From Bacteroidales bacterium (GTDB taxonomy: Bacteria; Bacteroidota; Bacteroidia; Bacteroidales; Bacteroidaceae), in assembly GCA_004558535.1 (NCBI GenBank), contig SFCP01000005.1:18709-82708 (forward strand): a DNA stretch of 64,000 nt. Reading direction: 5' to 3'. The notes beneath the pieces are model-generated. The model saw only the letters and a list, made by a program, of their open reading frames with translations. It made no database searches and was not told the DNA's origin. Below, one piece after another: positions 28,867-36,912 of the stretch. Positions within the stretch are counted from its first letter, which is position 1, and the number at the start of each line of letters is the position of its first letter. The position numbers and the translations under genes were made by a program.

Positions 28867-30051
28867 TTAGTGTTCGTGTCCGTGCGGTATGGCGGCATTG
28901 GTGCCCGCCAGTTTCAGTCGGTAGGCTCCGCGCACCGCCACACGTTCGCCGTCGTGCAGTCCGGCCGTGATTTCCGTGCGCACGCCGTCGCTTTGGCCCG
29001 TCTGTACCTCGCGCTTGCGGAAACTACCCGCTTCGCCCGGTACTTCCACATAGACAAAGTACGCCCCCTGCTCCTCGGTCAGTGCCGTGGCGGGCAGGCT
29101 GATGACGCCCGTGCGGGGGCTACAGAGCAGGTAGACCTCGGCAAAGGCACCTGCCGGCAGGTTGCCCACGTTGTCCAGCTCGAAGGTAATGGGCAGTGTG
29201 CCGTTGGCACCGACGCCCGTGCGTCCCGCCGATATCAGGCGGCCGTTCAGGTCGCTCAGTCGGCGTACGCTGTCGCTGCCGGCCGTGCGGAAGTTGGCGC
29301 TTCGTGCGTTCTGTGCCGCCTGCCACCGGCTTTCGGGCACCTCGGCACGCAGTTGCAGGCGCCGGGTCTGGGTGACGGTCATCACGGGGTCACCCACGTT
29401 GACATAATCCCCCTCGTTCACGTAGCGGGCCTTGATGTAGCCGCTCATGGGGCTTGTGGCGCTCATGCCGGCCTTGGCGCCGGAGGCACCGGTGCCCTGT
29501 GCCGCAGCCTTGGCCAGCTCGTAGCGTGAGCGTGCCTCTTCGTAGGCCTGCCTGGAAATGATTTTGTCGGCCACGAGGTTCTCGGCGCGTCGAAATTCGC
29601 GCTCGGCCGCTGCCAGTTCCAGGCGGGCGCGTTCGGCCGGGTCGCCGTCCTGCAGGTTGCGGGCCGAGACCGAGGCCACCGTCTGCCCGCTTCGCACGGG
29701 ACAGCCCTCGGTGGCGGAGCGGTCCGTCAGGGAAATCACGCCGCTCATAGGCGCCACGATGGTGCATTCGTCGCCTGCGGCCGCACGGAGTTGGCCGCTC
29801 ACTTTCACAACGGCAGCAAATTCGGCCGGATGTACGGTTTCGACCTTCACACCGGCCTCCTTGAGCTGTGCTGCGCTCAGGATGATTTCGTCGCCATGGT
29901 CCTCGCCTTCGTGGTCCGTGTCTTTCCCCTCGCTTTGCTCGCAGGGGGCGTCGTCGGCGTGGTCGTGACCGTCGTGTGTATCGTTGGAATGGGCGCATGC
30001 ACCGCAGAGTAGGGCGGCCATGCACCAAGTAATAAGAGACTGTGTTCTCAT
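28867..30051 (-). CDS. Periplasmic adaptor (CusB/CzcB-like) with His-rich ends
   Basis: Membrane-fusion protein linking the RND pump to the outer-membrane channel, 394 residues from the ATG at 30051. It has a lipoprotein signal (MRTQSLITWCMAALLCGAC). The mature N-terminus is rich in His, Asp and Glu (HSNDTHDGHDHADDAPC, DHEGEDHGDE), likely binding metal. A barrel-sandwich/lipoyl region (VAPMSGVISL ... ATSPMSGYIKARYVNEGDYV) and a helical hairpin between its halves follow, then the beta-barrel. It ends HGHEH, a second His cluster. His-rich ends are common in metal-efflux adaptors. Second gene of the operon. Confidence 0.92.
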   Translation of the reverse strand: MRTQSLITWCMAALLCGACAHSNDTHDGHDHADDAPCEQSEGKDTDHEGEDHGDEIILSAAQLKEAGVKVETVHPAEFAAVVKVSGQLRAAAGDECTIVAPMSGVISLTDRSATEGCPVRSGQTVASVSARNLQDGDPAERARLELAAAEREFRRAENLVADKIISRQAYEEARSRYELAKAAAQGTGASGAKAGMSATSPMSGYIKARYVNEGDYVNVGDPVMTVTQTRRLQLRAEVPESRWQAAQNARSANFRTAGSDSVRRLSDLNGRLISAGRTGVGANGTLPITFELDNVGNLPAGAFAEVYLLCSPRTGVISLPATALTEEQGAYFVYVEVPGEAGSFRKREVQTGQSDGVRTEITAGLHDGERVAVRGAYRLKLAGTNAAIPHGHEH

Positions 30052-30203
30052 TTCTTTTCTTGATGTGGTGGATAGAAAGATGGGAAGCAAGGCATGCCGG
30101 CTGCGTGGGAGCAGACAGGGCGCACCTGCTGTGGAAACCGTGCCCCCTCGGAGGTACACGGCCTAACGGACAGGCCCGGCATGGCTACGTGCGGGGCTTG
30201 TCC

Positions 30204-30611
30204 TCAAGAAAAGAAATGGGGTGGGGCTCGCAATCCCCCACTTGCCGCCCGCTCTCGGGGGTGCAGGGCATTGCGATAGGCATCCGCCGGCAGGTCCTCG
30301 TCCGACGCGGTGAATTGTCGGGCCAGGGTCGGCGTGAAGTCCGCCGGCAGGCAGACGGGGGCGGGCAGCATCTGGGTCGCTCTCAGCGCACGTGCCGCAG
30401 TCGACTGTACATGCTCCGCGCAGCCCTCGCTTTCGTGGGAATGCCCCGTTTCGTGGTGCTGCGTGTGGGCATCGTTCGGCATATGGTCCGCCCGGCAGAA
30501 CTCCACCACGCGGCAGGCCACGCCATCATGATGGTGATGGGGCAGCAGGGGCATGACCAGCAGCGAAAGGGCGGCCAGTGCCATGCAGAGCAGGTGGAGG
30601 AATTTTTGCAT
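30204..30611 (-). CDS. His-rich DUF6769-like small protein
   Basis: First gene of the efflux operon, 135 residues, start MQKFLHLLCMALAALSLLVM at 30611. A hydrophobic N-terminal helix is followed at once by PHHHHDGVACRVVEFCRADH and then THQHH-type and HSHESEGCAEH segments, so His and Cys are concentrated in the first 75 residues. This matches the small His-rich proteins (DUF6769) at the head of cus-like operons in Bacteroidales. Metal binding or sensing in the periplasm is inferred. The gap of 152 bases to the adaptor gene holds no other gene. Confidence 0.75.
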   Translation of the reverse strand: MQKFLHLLCMALAALSLLVMPLLPHHHHDGVACRVVEFCRADHMPNDAHTQHHETGHSHESEGCAEHVQSTAARALRATQMLPAPVCLPADFTPTLARQFTASDEDLPADAYRNALHPRERAASGGLRAPPHFFS

Positions 30612-30629
30612 GATGCCTGATTGTGGTTG

Positions 30630-30637
30630 CAAAAATA
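30630..30637 (-). promoter_or_regulatory. -7 box of the metal efflux operon
   Basis: TATTTTTG followed by C on the minus strand, 19 bases before the start codon at 30611. There is no clear -33 element at N20, so an activator may be needed. Confidence 0.55.
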
Positions 30638-30918
30638 CGAAATATTTTTGGGATAACCGCCCGTCCTTTCGTGCTTCCGCGTCCGCCGGCCACACGAGGG
30701 GCGCGGCAGGCGGTGCCCCGTGCGCGGAATTTTGACAAAAGTGCATAAGTGCTTTAACATAAATAACTTTTGTTAGGTTTTGCAGACGGGTGGAGTGCCG
30801 ACTAAGTGCTTTCTAATTTTACGCATCCGGCATGTAGATAAAACCAAGTGCCGGGTAGTTCTTTCCAAGTCCTACTTAGTTGTGCCCGAAAACGGGTGGC
30901 GGGTGTCCGCAAAGGGGC

Positions 30919-30964
30919 AAAAAAAGAGGAGAAACTCCCGGATTAGCGCGGGAGTCCCACCTCT
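30919..30964 (-). ncRNA. Predicted short hairpin RNA / terminator in element D
   Basis: AGAGG (30925-30929) pairs with CCTCT (30960-30964), and ACTCCCG (30934-30940) with CGGGAGT (30949-30955), with a small internal loop between. On the minus strand it is followed by TTTTTTTGCCCC. Same position relative to the promoter as in copies A and B. Confidence 0.55.
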
Positions 30965-30970
30965 GTAGTA

Positions 30971-31002
30971 CAAAGATACAACATTTTTCCGCGAAATCCA
31001 AA
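30971..31002 (-). promoter_or_regulatory. Promoter inside element D
   Basis: Minus strand: TTTG (30999-31002), exactly 20 bases, TATCTTTG (30971-30978). Nearly identical to the promoter of copy B, including TTGTATCTTTG. Confidence 0.8.
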
Positions 31003-31197
31003 TCCGCCTTTTCCGCGTTAACATTTCGATGAAGCAGGTGCGCGGCGGGTGCGCGGCGGCCGCCTTCGGACTGCGGAAAAAGGGAAAACCGGGATAATCG
31101 GTTGGCTTTTAGAGTGTGTCAAAAGTGTGAAGCAAATTTTTTCGGGGGAAGCAAAAAAATATTTTTCGGATTGCTTTCAGATATCAAAAGGTTGCCG

Positions 31198-31205
31198 TAT
31201 CTTTG
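31198..31205 (+). promoter_or_regulatory. -7 box of the nrdDG operon
   Basis: TATCTTTG a few bases ahead of the cobalamin riboswitch. A TTG at 31171-31173 lies 24 bases upstream, a little far for a -33 element. Confidence 0.65.
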
Positions 31206-31210
31206 TCGTC

Positions 31211-31386
31211 GGAAAGCGGTGCCGCACCTGCGTGCCGGTGAAAAGGGAACGCCGTGTAATTCGGCGACAGTACCCGCTGCTGTGACCCCATTTGTTGTAC
31301 CGAAACGACTGAAAACCACTGCAATAAAGCTATTTGCGGGAAGGTGTTCGGAATCTGGGGAAGCCAGAAAACCTGCCGCTTTTGGA
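31211..31386 (+). promoter_or_regulatory. Cobalamin (B12) riboswitch
   Basis: The closing stem AAAGCGG (31213-31219) pairs with CCGCTTT (31376-31382). Inside are GGTGCCGCACC, GCCGGTGAAAAGGGAACGCC, GACAGTACCCGCTGCTGTGA and CCACTG, and the B12 box AAGCCAGAAAACCTGCC (31361-31377; consensus AGCCAGGAGACCTGCC). These are the conserved blocks of the adenosylcobalamin-type riboswitch, in the right order. It lies 226 bases ahead of nrdD. High B12 would be expected to lower nrdD-nrdG expression. I see no clear terminator between 31386 and 31612, so translational control is more likely. Confidence 0.9.
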
Positions 31387-31612
31387 ACGTCTGCTTTGGC
31401 GTCGGGAGCTACGCCGAGGTGACGGATGCGTGAAACTTCTTTGACACAAAAAAGAAAACTTCAGCTTGCGGAAATTCTGAAAGGTTTTCCAAAATGGAAA
31501 TTTTATGGTGCACTGTGATGTGCCAAGGGTATCGGTCTGCGTCCACGGGAATCATGTCCGCGCGTGGCCTACTTCTCCGGAAATCAAATAACTAAAAAAT
31601 AAAACTACATCC

Positions 31613-33709
31613 ATGAGCTACGATTCATTCTACATCACCAAGCGCGACGGCTCGCGCGAAAAATTCTCGCTCGAGAAGATAAAGGGAGCCATCCTCAAGG
31701 CATTCGCTTCGGTGGACGACCCCGTCAACGCCGAGGGGTTGGGGCGCGTCATCGGTCACCTGCGTTTCTGCAACGGTATGAGCGTTGAGGACATCCAGAA
31801 CCAAGTGGAGGTGGCCCTGATGAGCGAACACCACTTCAAGGCCGCCAAGGCTTTCATGATCTACCGCAAGCAGCACACCGACGACCGCGAGACGGCCGAC
31901 AAGCTGCGCTTCCTGATCAACTACTGCGACTCCGCCAACCCCGCCACCGGCTCGAAGTATGACGCCAACGCCAATGTGGAGAACAAAAACATCGCCACAC
32001 TCATCGGCGAGCTGCCCAAGCAGGGCTTCATCCGCCTGAACCGCCGCCTGCTCTGCGACAAAATCAAGGAGCTCTACGGCCGCGAGACCGCCGACCGCTA
32101 CCTGTACCTCCTGCAACACCATTATATATACAAGAACGACGAGACTTCGCTGGCCAACTACTGCGCCTCGATTACGATGTACCCCTGGCTGTTGGAGGGA
32201 ACCAAGGGAATCGGTGGCAACTCCACGGCACCGACCAACCTGAAAAGCTTCTGCGGCGGATTTGTCAACATGGTGTTTATGGTCAGCTCGATGCTGTCGG
32301 GCGCCTGTGCCACTCCCGAGTTTCTCATGTACATGAGCCACTTCCTGACCAAGGAGTACGGTGACGATTTCTACCTCCGCGCCGACGAGGTGGTGGACCT
32401 GTCGCTGCGCCGCCGCACTATCGACAAGGTTATCACCGATTGCTTCGAGCAGATTGTCTACTCCATCAACCAGCCCACGGGTGCGCGCAACTTCCAGTCC
32501 GTCTTCTGGAACATCAGCTACTACGACAAGAATTATTTCGAGAGCATCTTTGGCAACTTCTTCTTCCCCGACGGTTCGCAGCCGCAGTGGGAGGCCGTCA
32601 GCTGGCTGCAGAAGCGCTTTATGCGGTGGTTCAACGCCGAGCGGACCAAGGCCGTGCTCACCTTCCCCGTCGAGACCATGGCCCTGCTGACCAAGGACGG
32701 CGACGTGATCGACCGGGAGTATGGCGACTTCACCGCCGAGATGTATGCAGCCGGCCATTCGTTCTTCACATATATGAGCGACAACGCCGACTCCTTGGCT
32801 TCGTGCTGCCGCCTGCGCAATGAAATTCAGGACAACGGCTTCAGCTACACGCTGGGTGCCGGCGGTGTGAGCACCGGCTCGAAGTCAGTGCTGACCATCA
32901 ACGTGAACCGTTGCGTGCAGCAGGCTACCCGCGAGGGACGCCCCTACGTGGAATACCTCGAAGGCATCGTAGACCTGGTCCACAAGGTGCAGATGGCCTA
33001 CAACGAGAACCTGAACGACCTGTTGAAGAAGGGAATGCTCCCCCTCTTCGACGCCGGCTACATCAACATCAAGCGCCAGTACCTCACCATCGGCGTCAAC
33101 GGTATCGTGGAAGCCGCCGAAAGCCTCGGCATGACCATATCCGACAACGAGGAGTACGCCACGTTTGTGAGCAACGTGCTCGGACTTATCGAGAAGTACA
33201 ACAAGCAGTATCGTTCCAAGGACGTGCTCTTCAACTGCGAGATGATACCGGCCGAGAATGTGGGCGTAAAGCATGCCCGCTGGGACCGCGAGGACGGCTA
33301 CTTCGTACCCCGTGACTGCTACAACAGCTATTTTTACATCGTCGAGGACCCCAATACCGATATTATAGAGAAGTTCCGCCTGCATGGCAGGAAGTACATC
33401 GAACACCTGACCGGCGGCAGTGCACTCCACGCCAACCTGGAGGAACACCTCTCGGCACCCCAGTACCGCCAGTTGCTCAAGATTGCCGCCAAGGAGGGAT
33501 GCAACTACTTCACATTCAATATCCCGAACACCCTGTGCAAAGACTGCGGACACATAGACAAGCGCTACCTGAAGGAATGCCCGCACTGCCACAGCCACAA
33601 CGTGGACTACCTGACGCGTATCATAGGCTACCTGAAGCGCGTGTCCAACTTCTCGCTCGACCGGCAGAAGGAAGCCGCACGCCGCTACTATGCGCAGGTG
33701 GAAGTATAA
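31613..33709 (+). CDS. nrdD: Anaerobic (class III) ribonucleoside-triphosphate reductase
   Basis: Glycyl-radical enzyme that reduces ribonucleoside triphosphates to deoxy forms without oxygen. The 698-residue product has an N-terminal ATP-cone (ITKRDGSREKFSLEKIKGAI; allosteric) and the ten-stranded barrel with NSTAPTNLKSFCGGFVNMVF. The C-terminal zinc site CKDCGHIDKRYLKECPHC is followed by the radical-bearing stretch LTRIIGYLKRVSNFS, in which the Gly of IIGYL is the expected radical site. Start MSYDSFYITKRDG. nrdG follows 94 bases later, and a B12 riboswitch precedes it. The riboswitch implies the cell also has a B12-dependent class II reductase, not in this window. Confidence 0.96.
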   Translation: MSYDSFYITKRDGSREKFSLEKIKGAILKAFASVDDPVNAEGLGRVIGHLRFCNGMSVEDIQNQVEVALMSEHHFKAAKAFMIYRKQHTDDRETADKLRFLINYCDSANPATGSKYDANANVENKNIATLIGELPKQGFIRLNRRLLCDKIKELYGRETADRYLYLLQHHYIYKNDETSLANYCASITMYPWLLEGTKGIGGNSTAPTNLKSFCGGFVNMVFMVSSMLSGACATPEFLMYMSHFLTKEYGDDFYLRADEVVDLSLRRRTIDKVITDCFEQIVYSINQPTGARNFQSVFWNISYYDKNYFESIFGNFFFPDGSQPQWEAVSWLQKRFMRWFNAERTKAVLTFPVETMALLTKDGDVIDREYGDFTAEMYAAGHSFFTYMSDNADSLASCCRLRNEIQDNGFSYTLGAGGVSTGSKSVLTINVNRCVQQATREGRPYVEYLEGIVDLVHKVQMAYNENLNDLLKKGMLPLFDAGYINIKRQYLTIGVNGIVEAAESLGMTISDNEEYATFVSNVLGLIEKYNKQYRSKDVLFNCEMIPAENVGVKHARWDREDGYFVPRDCYNSYFYIVEDPNTDIIEKFRLHGRKYIEHLTGGSALHANLEEHLSAPQYRQLLKIAAKEGCNYFTFNIPNTLCKDCGHIDKRYLKECPHCHSHNVDYLTRIIGYLKRVSNFSLDRQKEAARRYYAQVEV

Positions 33710-33803
33710 GGACACATTTGTCAGAAAACAAAAGGAACGGCCTGCCGGCGTGGGGAGCACAGACACTGCCCGCGCGGCGGCCGTTCGCTGAAAAGCTATC
33801 GGT

Positions 33804-34268
33804 ATGCGCTACGTCAACCATGACATCGTTTTCCAGGAGTTTCCCGACGAGGTAACCCTGGCCATCAATATCTCGGGCTGCCCCAACGGCTGCCCGGGCT
33901 GCCACAGTCCGCACCTGCAACAGGATACCGGCGACGAACTCACCGGGGAACGGCTCACCGCCTTGGTGGAAAACTACCGCGGCGAGATCACCTGCGTCGG
34001 ATTTATGGGCGGTGACGCCGACCCTGCCCGGGTGTTCCGTCTGGCCGCACTGCTGAAGGAACATTTCGGCCCCACGCTGCACACGGGATGGTACAGCGGA
34101 CGTACCCAGGTACCCGCCGCCCGGGATTTGGTACACCTTGACTACCTGAAGTTAGGCCCCTATATCGCCGCGCGCGGCCCATTGAGTGCCGCCACGACCA
34201 ATCAGCGGATGTTTCGTGTGGAGGGGGAAAAACTTATCGACATCACCGCCCGTTTCCAAAAGGCATAG
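33804..34268 (+). CDS. nrdG: Anaerobic ribonucleotide reductase activating protein
   Basis: Small radical-SAM enzyme that installs the glycyl radical on NrdD. The 154-residue product has the cluster motif CPNGCPGCHSPHLQ (CxxxCxxC) near residue 26, the SAM-binding GG in FMGGDADP, and the end WYSGRTQVPAARDLVHLDYLK, then KLGPYIAARGPL. Length is normal. It follows nrdD on the same strand and should be controlled by the same B12 riboswitch. Confidence 0.95.
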   Translation: MRYVNHDIVFQEFPDEVTLAINISGCPNGCPGCHSPHLQQDTGDELTGERLTALVENYRGEITCVGFMGGDADPARVFRLAALLKEHFGPTLHTGWYSGRTQVPAARDLVHLDYLKLGPYIAARGPLSAATTNQRMFRVEGEKLIDITARFQKA

Positions 34269-34430
34269 CCGTAGAAATCCGCAGCCGGCCGGCGAGAGCG
34301 GCAGGGACGTCCATCGGCCGAAAGGGGTTTGAAAACAAGGCTATAAGGGGAGAAAAAGGCCGGAAAATACCCCTCACTGCCGCTAAATCCTTATAAAATC
34401 AGGCTTTTTGTAAAAAAAATCCGTTTTTTC

Positions 34431-34462
34431 TTTGGATGAGTTGGTAAGTTACCCTATATTTG
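34431..34462 (+). promoter_or_regulatory. Promoter of the HU gene
   Basis: TTTG (34431-34434), 20 bases, TATATTTG (34455-34462): full consensus, as expected for a strongly expressed gene. The start codon lies 52 bases downstream. Confidence 0.8.
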
Positions 34463-34514
34463 CGATAAATTCTAAGTGGAAAACACACTAATAACCCCTA
34501 TAAATTATCGCTTT

Positions 34515-34787
34515 ATGAACAAATCCGAACTCGTAAATGCCATTGCTGCTGAAGCCGGCTTGAAGAAAGATGACGCCAAGAAAGCCTTGGAAGCTACCAT
34601 CAACGCCATCGCTGGCGCACTGAAGGGCGGTGACAAAGTTGCCCTCCTGGGCTTTGGCACCTTTGCCGTAACCGAGCGTCCCGCTCGCACCGGTATCAAC
34701 CCCGCAACCAAGGAAAAGATCGAAATCGCTGCCAAGAAAGTCATCAAGTTCAAGGCTGGCGCTGAACTGGCTGCCGAAATCAAATAA
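34515..34787 (+). CDS. DNA-binding protein HU
   Basis: Small histone-like protein that bends and compacts DNA. The start MNKSELVNAIAAEAGLKKDD at 34515 gives 90 residues, the usual HU length; the longer frame adds 13 unconserved residues. It has the family core GDKVALLGFGTFAVTERPAR and the beta-arm signature GINPATKEKIEIAAKKVIKF, ending AGAELAAEIK. Monocistronic: it has its own strong promoter, and a symmetrical terminator hairpin lies 33 bases downstream. Confidence 0.95.
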   Translation: MNKSELVNAIAAEAGLKKDDAKKALEATINAIAGALKGGDKVALLGFGTFAVTERPARTGINPATKEKIEIAAKKVIKFKAGAELAAEIK

Positions 34788-34820
34788 TCGGCTCCCGTTC
34801 ATAACGAGGTACAAATCACA

Positions 34821-34857
34821 TGCCGGCAACTCTCCCGCCGTGGGGACGTTGCCGGCA
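34821..34857 (+). terminator. Terminator after the HU gene
   Basis: TGCCGGCAAC (34821-34830) pairs with GTTGCCGGCA (34848-34857), with an inner CTCCC/GGGGA stem. The T-run behind it is weak (TCGTTGTGTTTG). Confidence 0.65.
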
Positions 34858-34922
34858 TCGTTGTGTTTGCTCCTGCCGGCTGCTTGCGGCCGCGGTGGTC
34901 GGTGGCAGGGGCGATGAAAAAG

Positions 34923-34962
34923 GTTTCGGCCGCTCTTACGAAAGCGTGAAAGCGGCCGAAAC
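34923..34962 (-). terminator. Terminator of fhs (minus strand)
   Basis: GTTTCGGCCGCT (34923-34934) pairs with AGCGGCCGAAAC (34951-34962), perfect 12-base arms. On the minus strand CCTTTTTC follows. Confidence 0.75.
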
Positions 34963-35022
34963 GGCGGACAGTCGCTACCGGGTCCGTGCGGCGCGAACCC
35001 AAAGCGCGGATAGGCGGTACTG

Positions 35023-36684
35023 TCAGCTCAGTCCAATGATTTCTCCGTCCACGTAGTCGATGTGGTTCGCCTGCGGGTCTTTGGGCAGGCCCGGCATACG
35101 CAGGATGTCTCCCGCGATGGCCACGATCATCTCGGCGCCGGCGTTGAGCACCACGTCCTTGATGAGCAGGCGGAAACCGCTTGCTGCGCCGTATTGCTTG
35201 GCATCGGCCGAGAAGGAGAACTGTGTCTTGGCAATACATACCGGGAAATTCGACATGCCATGGGCTTCGGCCAGCTTGATGCGGTTGAGGGCCGGTTTGG
35301 CAAAGTCAACGCCGGCAGCGCCGTAGATGTGGCAGGCCACTTTCTCGATTTTCGTGCGGATGGAGTCGCCATCCTCATAGGTGAAGTGCAGGGGCTGCGA
35401 CGGTTTCTGCTCGATAGTGTCGACCACGAGCCGGGCCATTTCGACGGCACCGCTTCCGCCTTCGGCGTAGGCGTTGTTGATGACGAATGGCAGACCGAGC
35501 TCCTGCTCGCAGTGACTACGTAGCAGTGCCATTTCCTCGTCTGTGTCGGTGGCAAAGCGGTTGAAGACGACCACTACCGACTGGCCAAACGAGCGTAGGT
35601 TGGCGACGTGGCGGTCCAGGTTGGCGAGGCCGCAGCGCAGTCCCTCCATGTTGGGCGCCTTGATTTCGTCGAGGGGCACGCCGCCGTGCATCTTCAGTCC
35701 CTGTGCCGTGGCCACGATGACGGTAAGGTCGGGCTGTAGGCCACTCTTGCGGCAGAGGATGTTGTAGAACTTCTCAGCGCCCAAGTCCGCGCCAAATCCG
35801 GCTTCGGTAATGGTATATTCGCTGTGAGCAAGTGCCATTTTTGTAGCCAGAAGCGAGTTGCAGCCGTGCGCGATGTTGGCAAAGGGTCCACCGTGTACCA
35901 CCGCCGGTGTATTCTCCGTAGTCTGGACCAGGTTGGGCTGGATGGCGTCCTTGAGTAGCACCATGATGGCGCCCGCTACGCCGAGGTCGCGTACGGTGAA
36001 GGGCGTACCTTCGTAAGTGTAGCCCAGGAGGATGTTCTCCACGCGGCGGCGCAGGTCAGCCTCGTCGGCGGCCAGGCAGAGAATAGCCATGAGTTCGGAT
36101 GCCGGTGTGATGTCGAAGCCCGCCTGCTGGGTGAGTCCGTTGGTCGCAGGTCCGAGACCGGTGACGATGGAGCGCAGGGAGCGGTCGTTGACGTCGAGGA
36201 CGCGTCGCCACAGGATCTCCTTCAGTCCGAAGCCCTCCTTGGCATGTTGGTACAGGTAGTTGTCCAGCAGGGCTGCAATCATATTGTGGGCCGACGTGAT
36301 GGCATGGAAGTCACCGGTGAAGTGGAGGTTGATTTTCTCCATCGGCAATACCTGGGCATAGCCACCGCCGGCAGCACCGCCCTTCATGCCGAAGCAGGGG
36401 CCCAGCGAGGGTTCGCGCAGCGCCACGACGGCCCGGCGGCCGATTTTGTTGAGTCCCAGTGCCAGTCCGATAGAGACTGTCGTCTTGCCGATGCCGGCTT
36501 TGGTGGCCGTGATGGCTGTCACGAGGATGAGTTTGCCCTGCTGCTTTCCGATGAGGTGCAGGGGGAGCTTGGCGATGTGCTTGCCGTAGTGTTCCAACTC
36601 GGCAGCGGGAATTTCCATCGAGGCTGCCACTTCGTCGATGGGCTTCAGCGCAACGCTGTGGGCGATTTCCAGGTCAGTTTTCAT
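35023..36684 (-). CDS. fhs: Formate-tetrahydrofolate ligase
   Basis: ATP-dependent enzyme joining formate to tetrahydrofolate to give 10-formyl-THF, feeding purine and fMet synthesis. The start [20 protein letters not shown] at 36684 gives 553 residues, normal length. Seen: the P-loop [54 protein letters not shown], and [20 protein letters not shown] near the end. A perfect -33/-7 promoter lies just upstream, and its own terminator follows. No other folate genes are adjacent. Confidence 0.97.
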   Translation of the reverse strand: MKTDLEIAHSVALKPIDEVAASMEIPAAELEHYGKHIAKLPLHLIGKQQGKLILVTAITATKAGIGKTTVSIGLALGLNKIGRRAVVALREPSLGPCFGMKGGAAGGGYAQVLPMEKINLHFTGDFHAITSAHNMIAALLDNYLYQHAKEGFGLKEILWRRVLDVNDRSLRSIVTGLGPATNGLTQQAGFDITPASELMAILCLAADEADLRRRVENILLGYTYEGTPFTVRDLGVAGAIMVLLKDAIQPNLVQTTENTPAVVHGGPFANIAHGCNSLLATKMALAHSEYTITEAGFGADLGAEKFYNILCRKSGLQPDLTVIVATAQGLKMHGGVPLDEIKAPNMEGLRCGLANLDRHVANLRSFGQSVVVVFNRFATDTDEEMALLRSHCEQELGLPFVINNAYAEGGSGAVEMARLVVDTIEQKPSQPLHFTYEDGDSIRTKIEKVACHIYGAAGVDFAKPALNRIKLAEAHGMSNFPVCIAKTQFSFSADAKQYGAASGFRLLIKDVVLNAGAEMIVAIAGDILRMPGLPKDPQANHIDYVDGEIIGLS

Positions 36685-36715
36685 AGACGATATAATATTA
36701 TAGGTAGGGGATAGG

Positions 36716-36747
36716 CAAAAGTAAGCATTTCCGACGAGGTGGCCAAA
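36716..36747 (-). promoter_or_regulatory. Promoter of fhs
   Basis: Minus strand: TTTG (36744-36747), exactly 20 bases, TACTTTTG (36716-36723). The start codon is 32 bases beyond the -7 box. Confidence 0.8.
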
Positions 36748-36824
36748 TAGGCGGCAGGCAGCACTGTGTGGTCGCCGGTGCAAAAAAATCCGGTTTGGGG
36801 ATGGTGCCGTGGGCGGGATTTCCG

Positions 36825-36832
36825 TAAATTTG
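36825..36832 (+). promoter_or_regulatory. -7 box of the marC-like gene
   Basis: TAAATTTG followed by C, 80 bases ahead of the start codon. A TTTG at 36794-36797 lies 27 bases upstream, longer than usual. Confidence 0.55.
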
Positions 36833-36912
36833 CGGCGGATAAGAAAAACGGCGGGGATTGCGACGCTCCCGGATGGGCGGTGTGGCAGACTTCGCAGCTA
36901 AAAGAATAAACT

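Larger units (their letters stand above)
30752..31028 (-). repeat. Dispersed promoter-hairpin-21 bp repeat element, copy D
   Basis: Third full copy, read on the minus strand: CGAAATGTTAAC edge, promoter, hairpin, TTTTTTTGCCCC, a variable stretch, degenerate 21-bp units (30769-30892), and AAGTTATTTATGTTAAAG at the far edge. Unlike copies A and B, the units run in the opposite direction relative to the promoter: AAGTGC is on the plus strand at 30799 and 30855. It fills the gap between the efflux operon and the nrd riboswitch. 31029-31170 holds only A/T-rich sequence. Confidence 0.7.

Noticed and set aside
9051..31028. Insertion sequence remnants as an explanation of elements A, B and D
   Set aside because: No transposase fragment and no terminal inverted repeats or target duplications are visible. 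Only a short shared ATGTTAA at both edges is seen, so a non-autonomous element cannot be excluded but is not shown.
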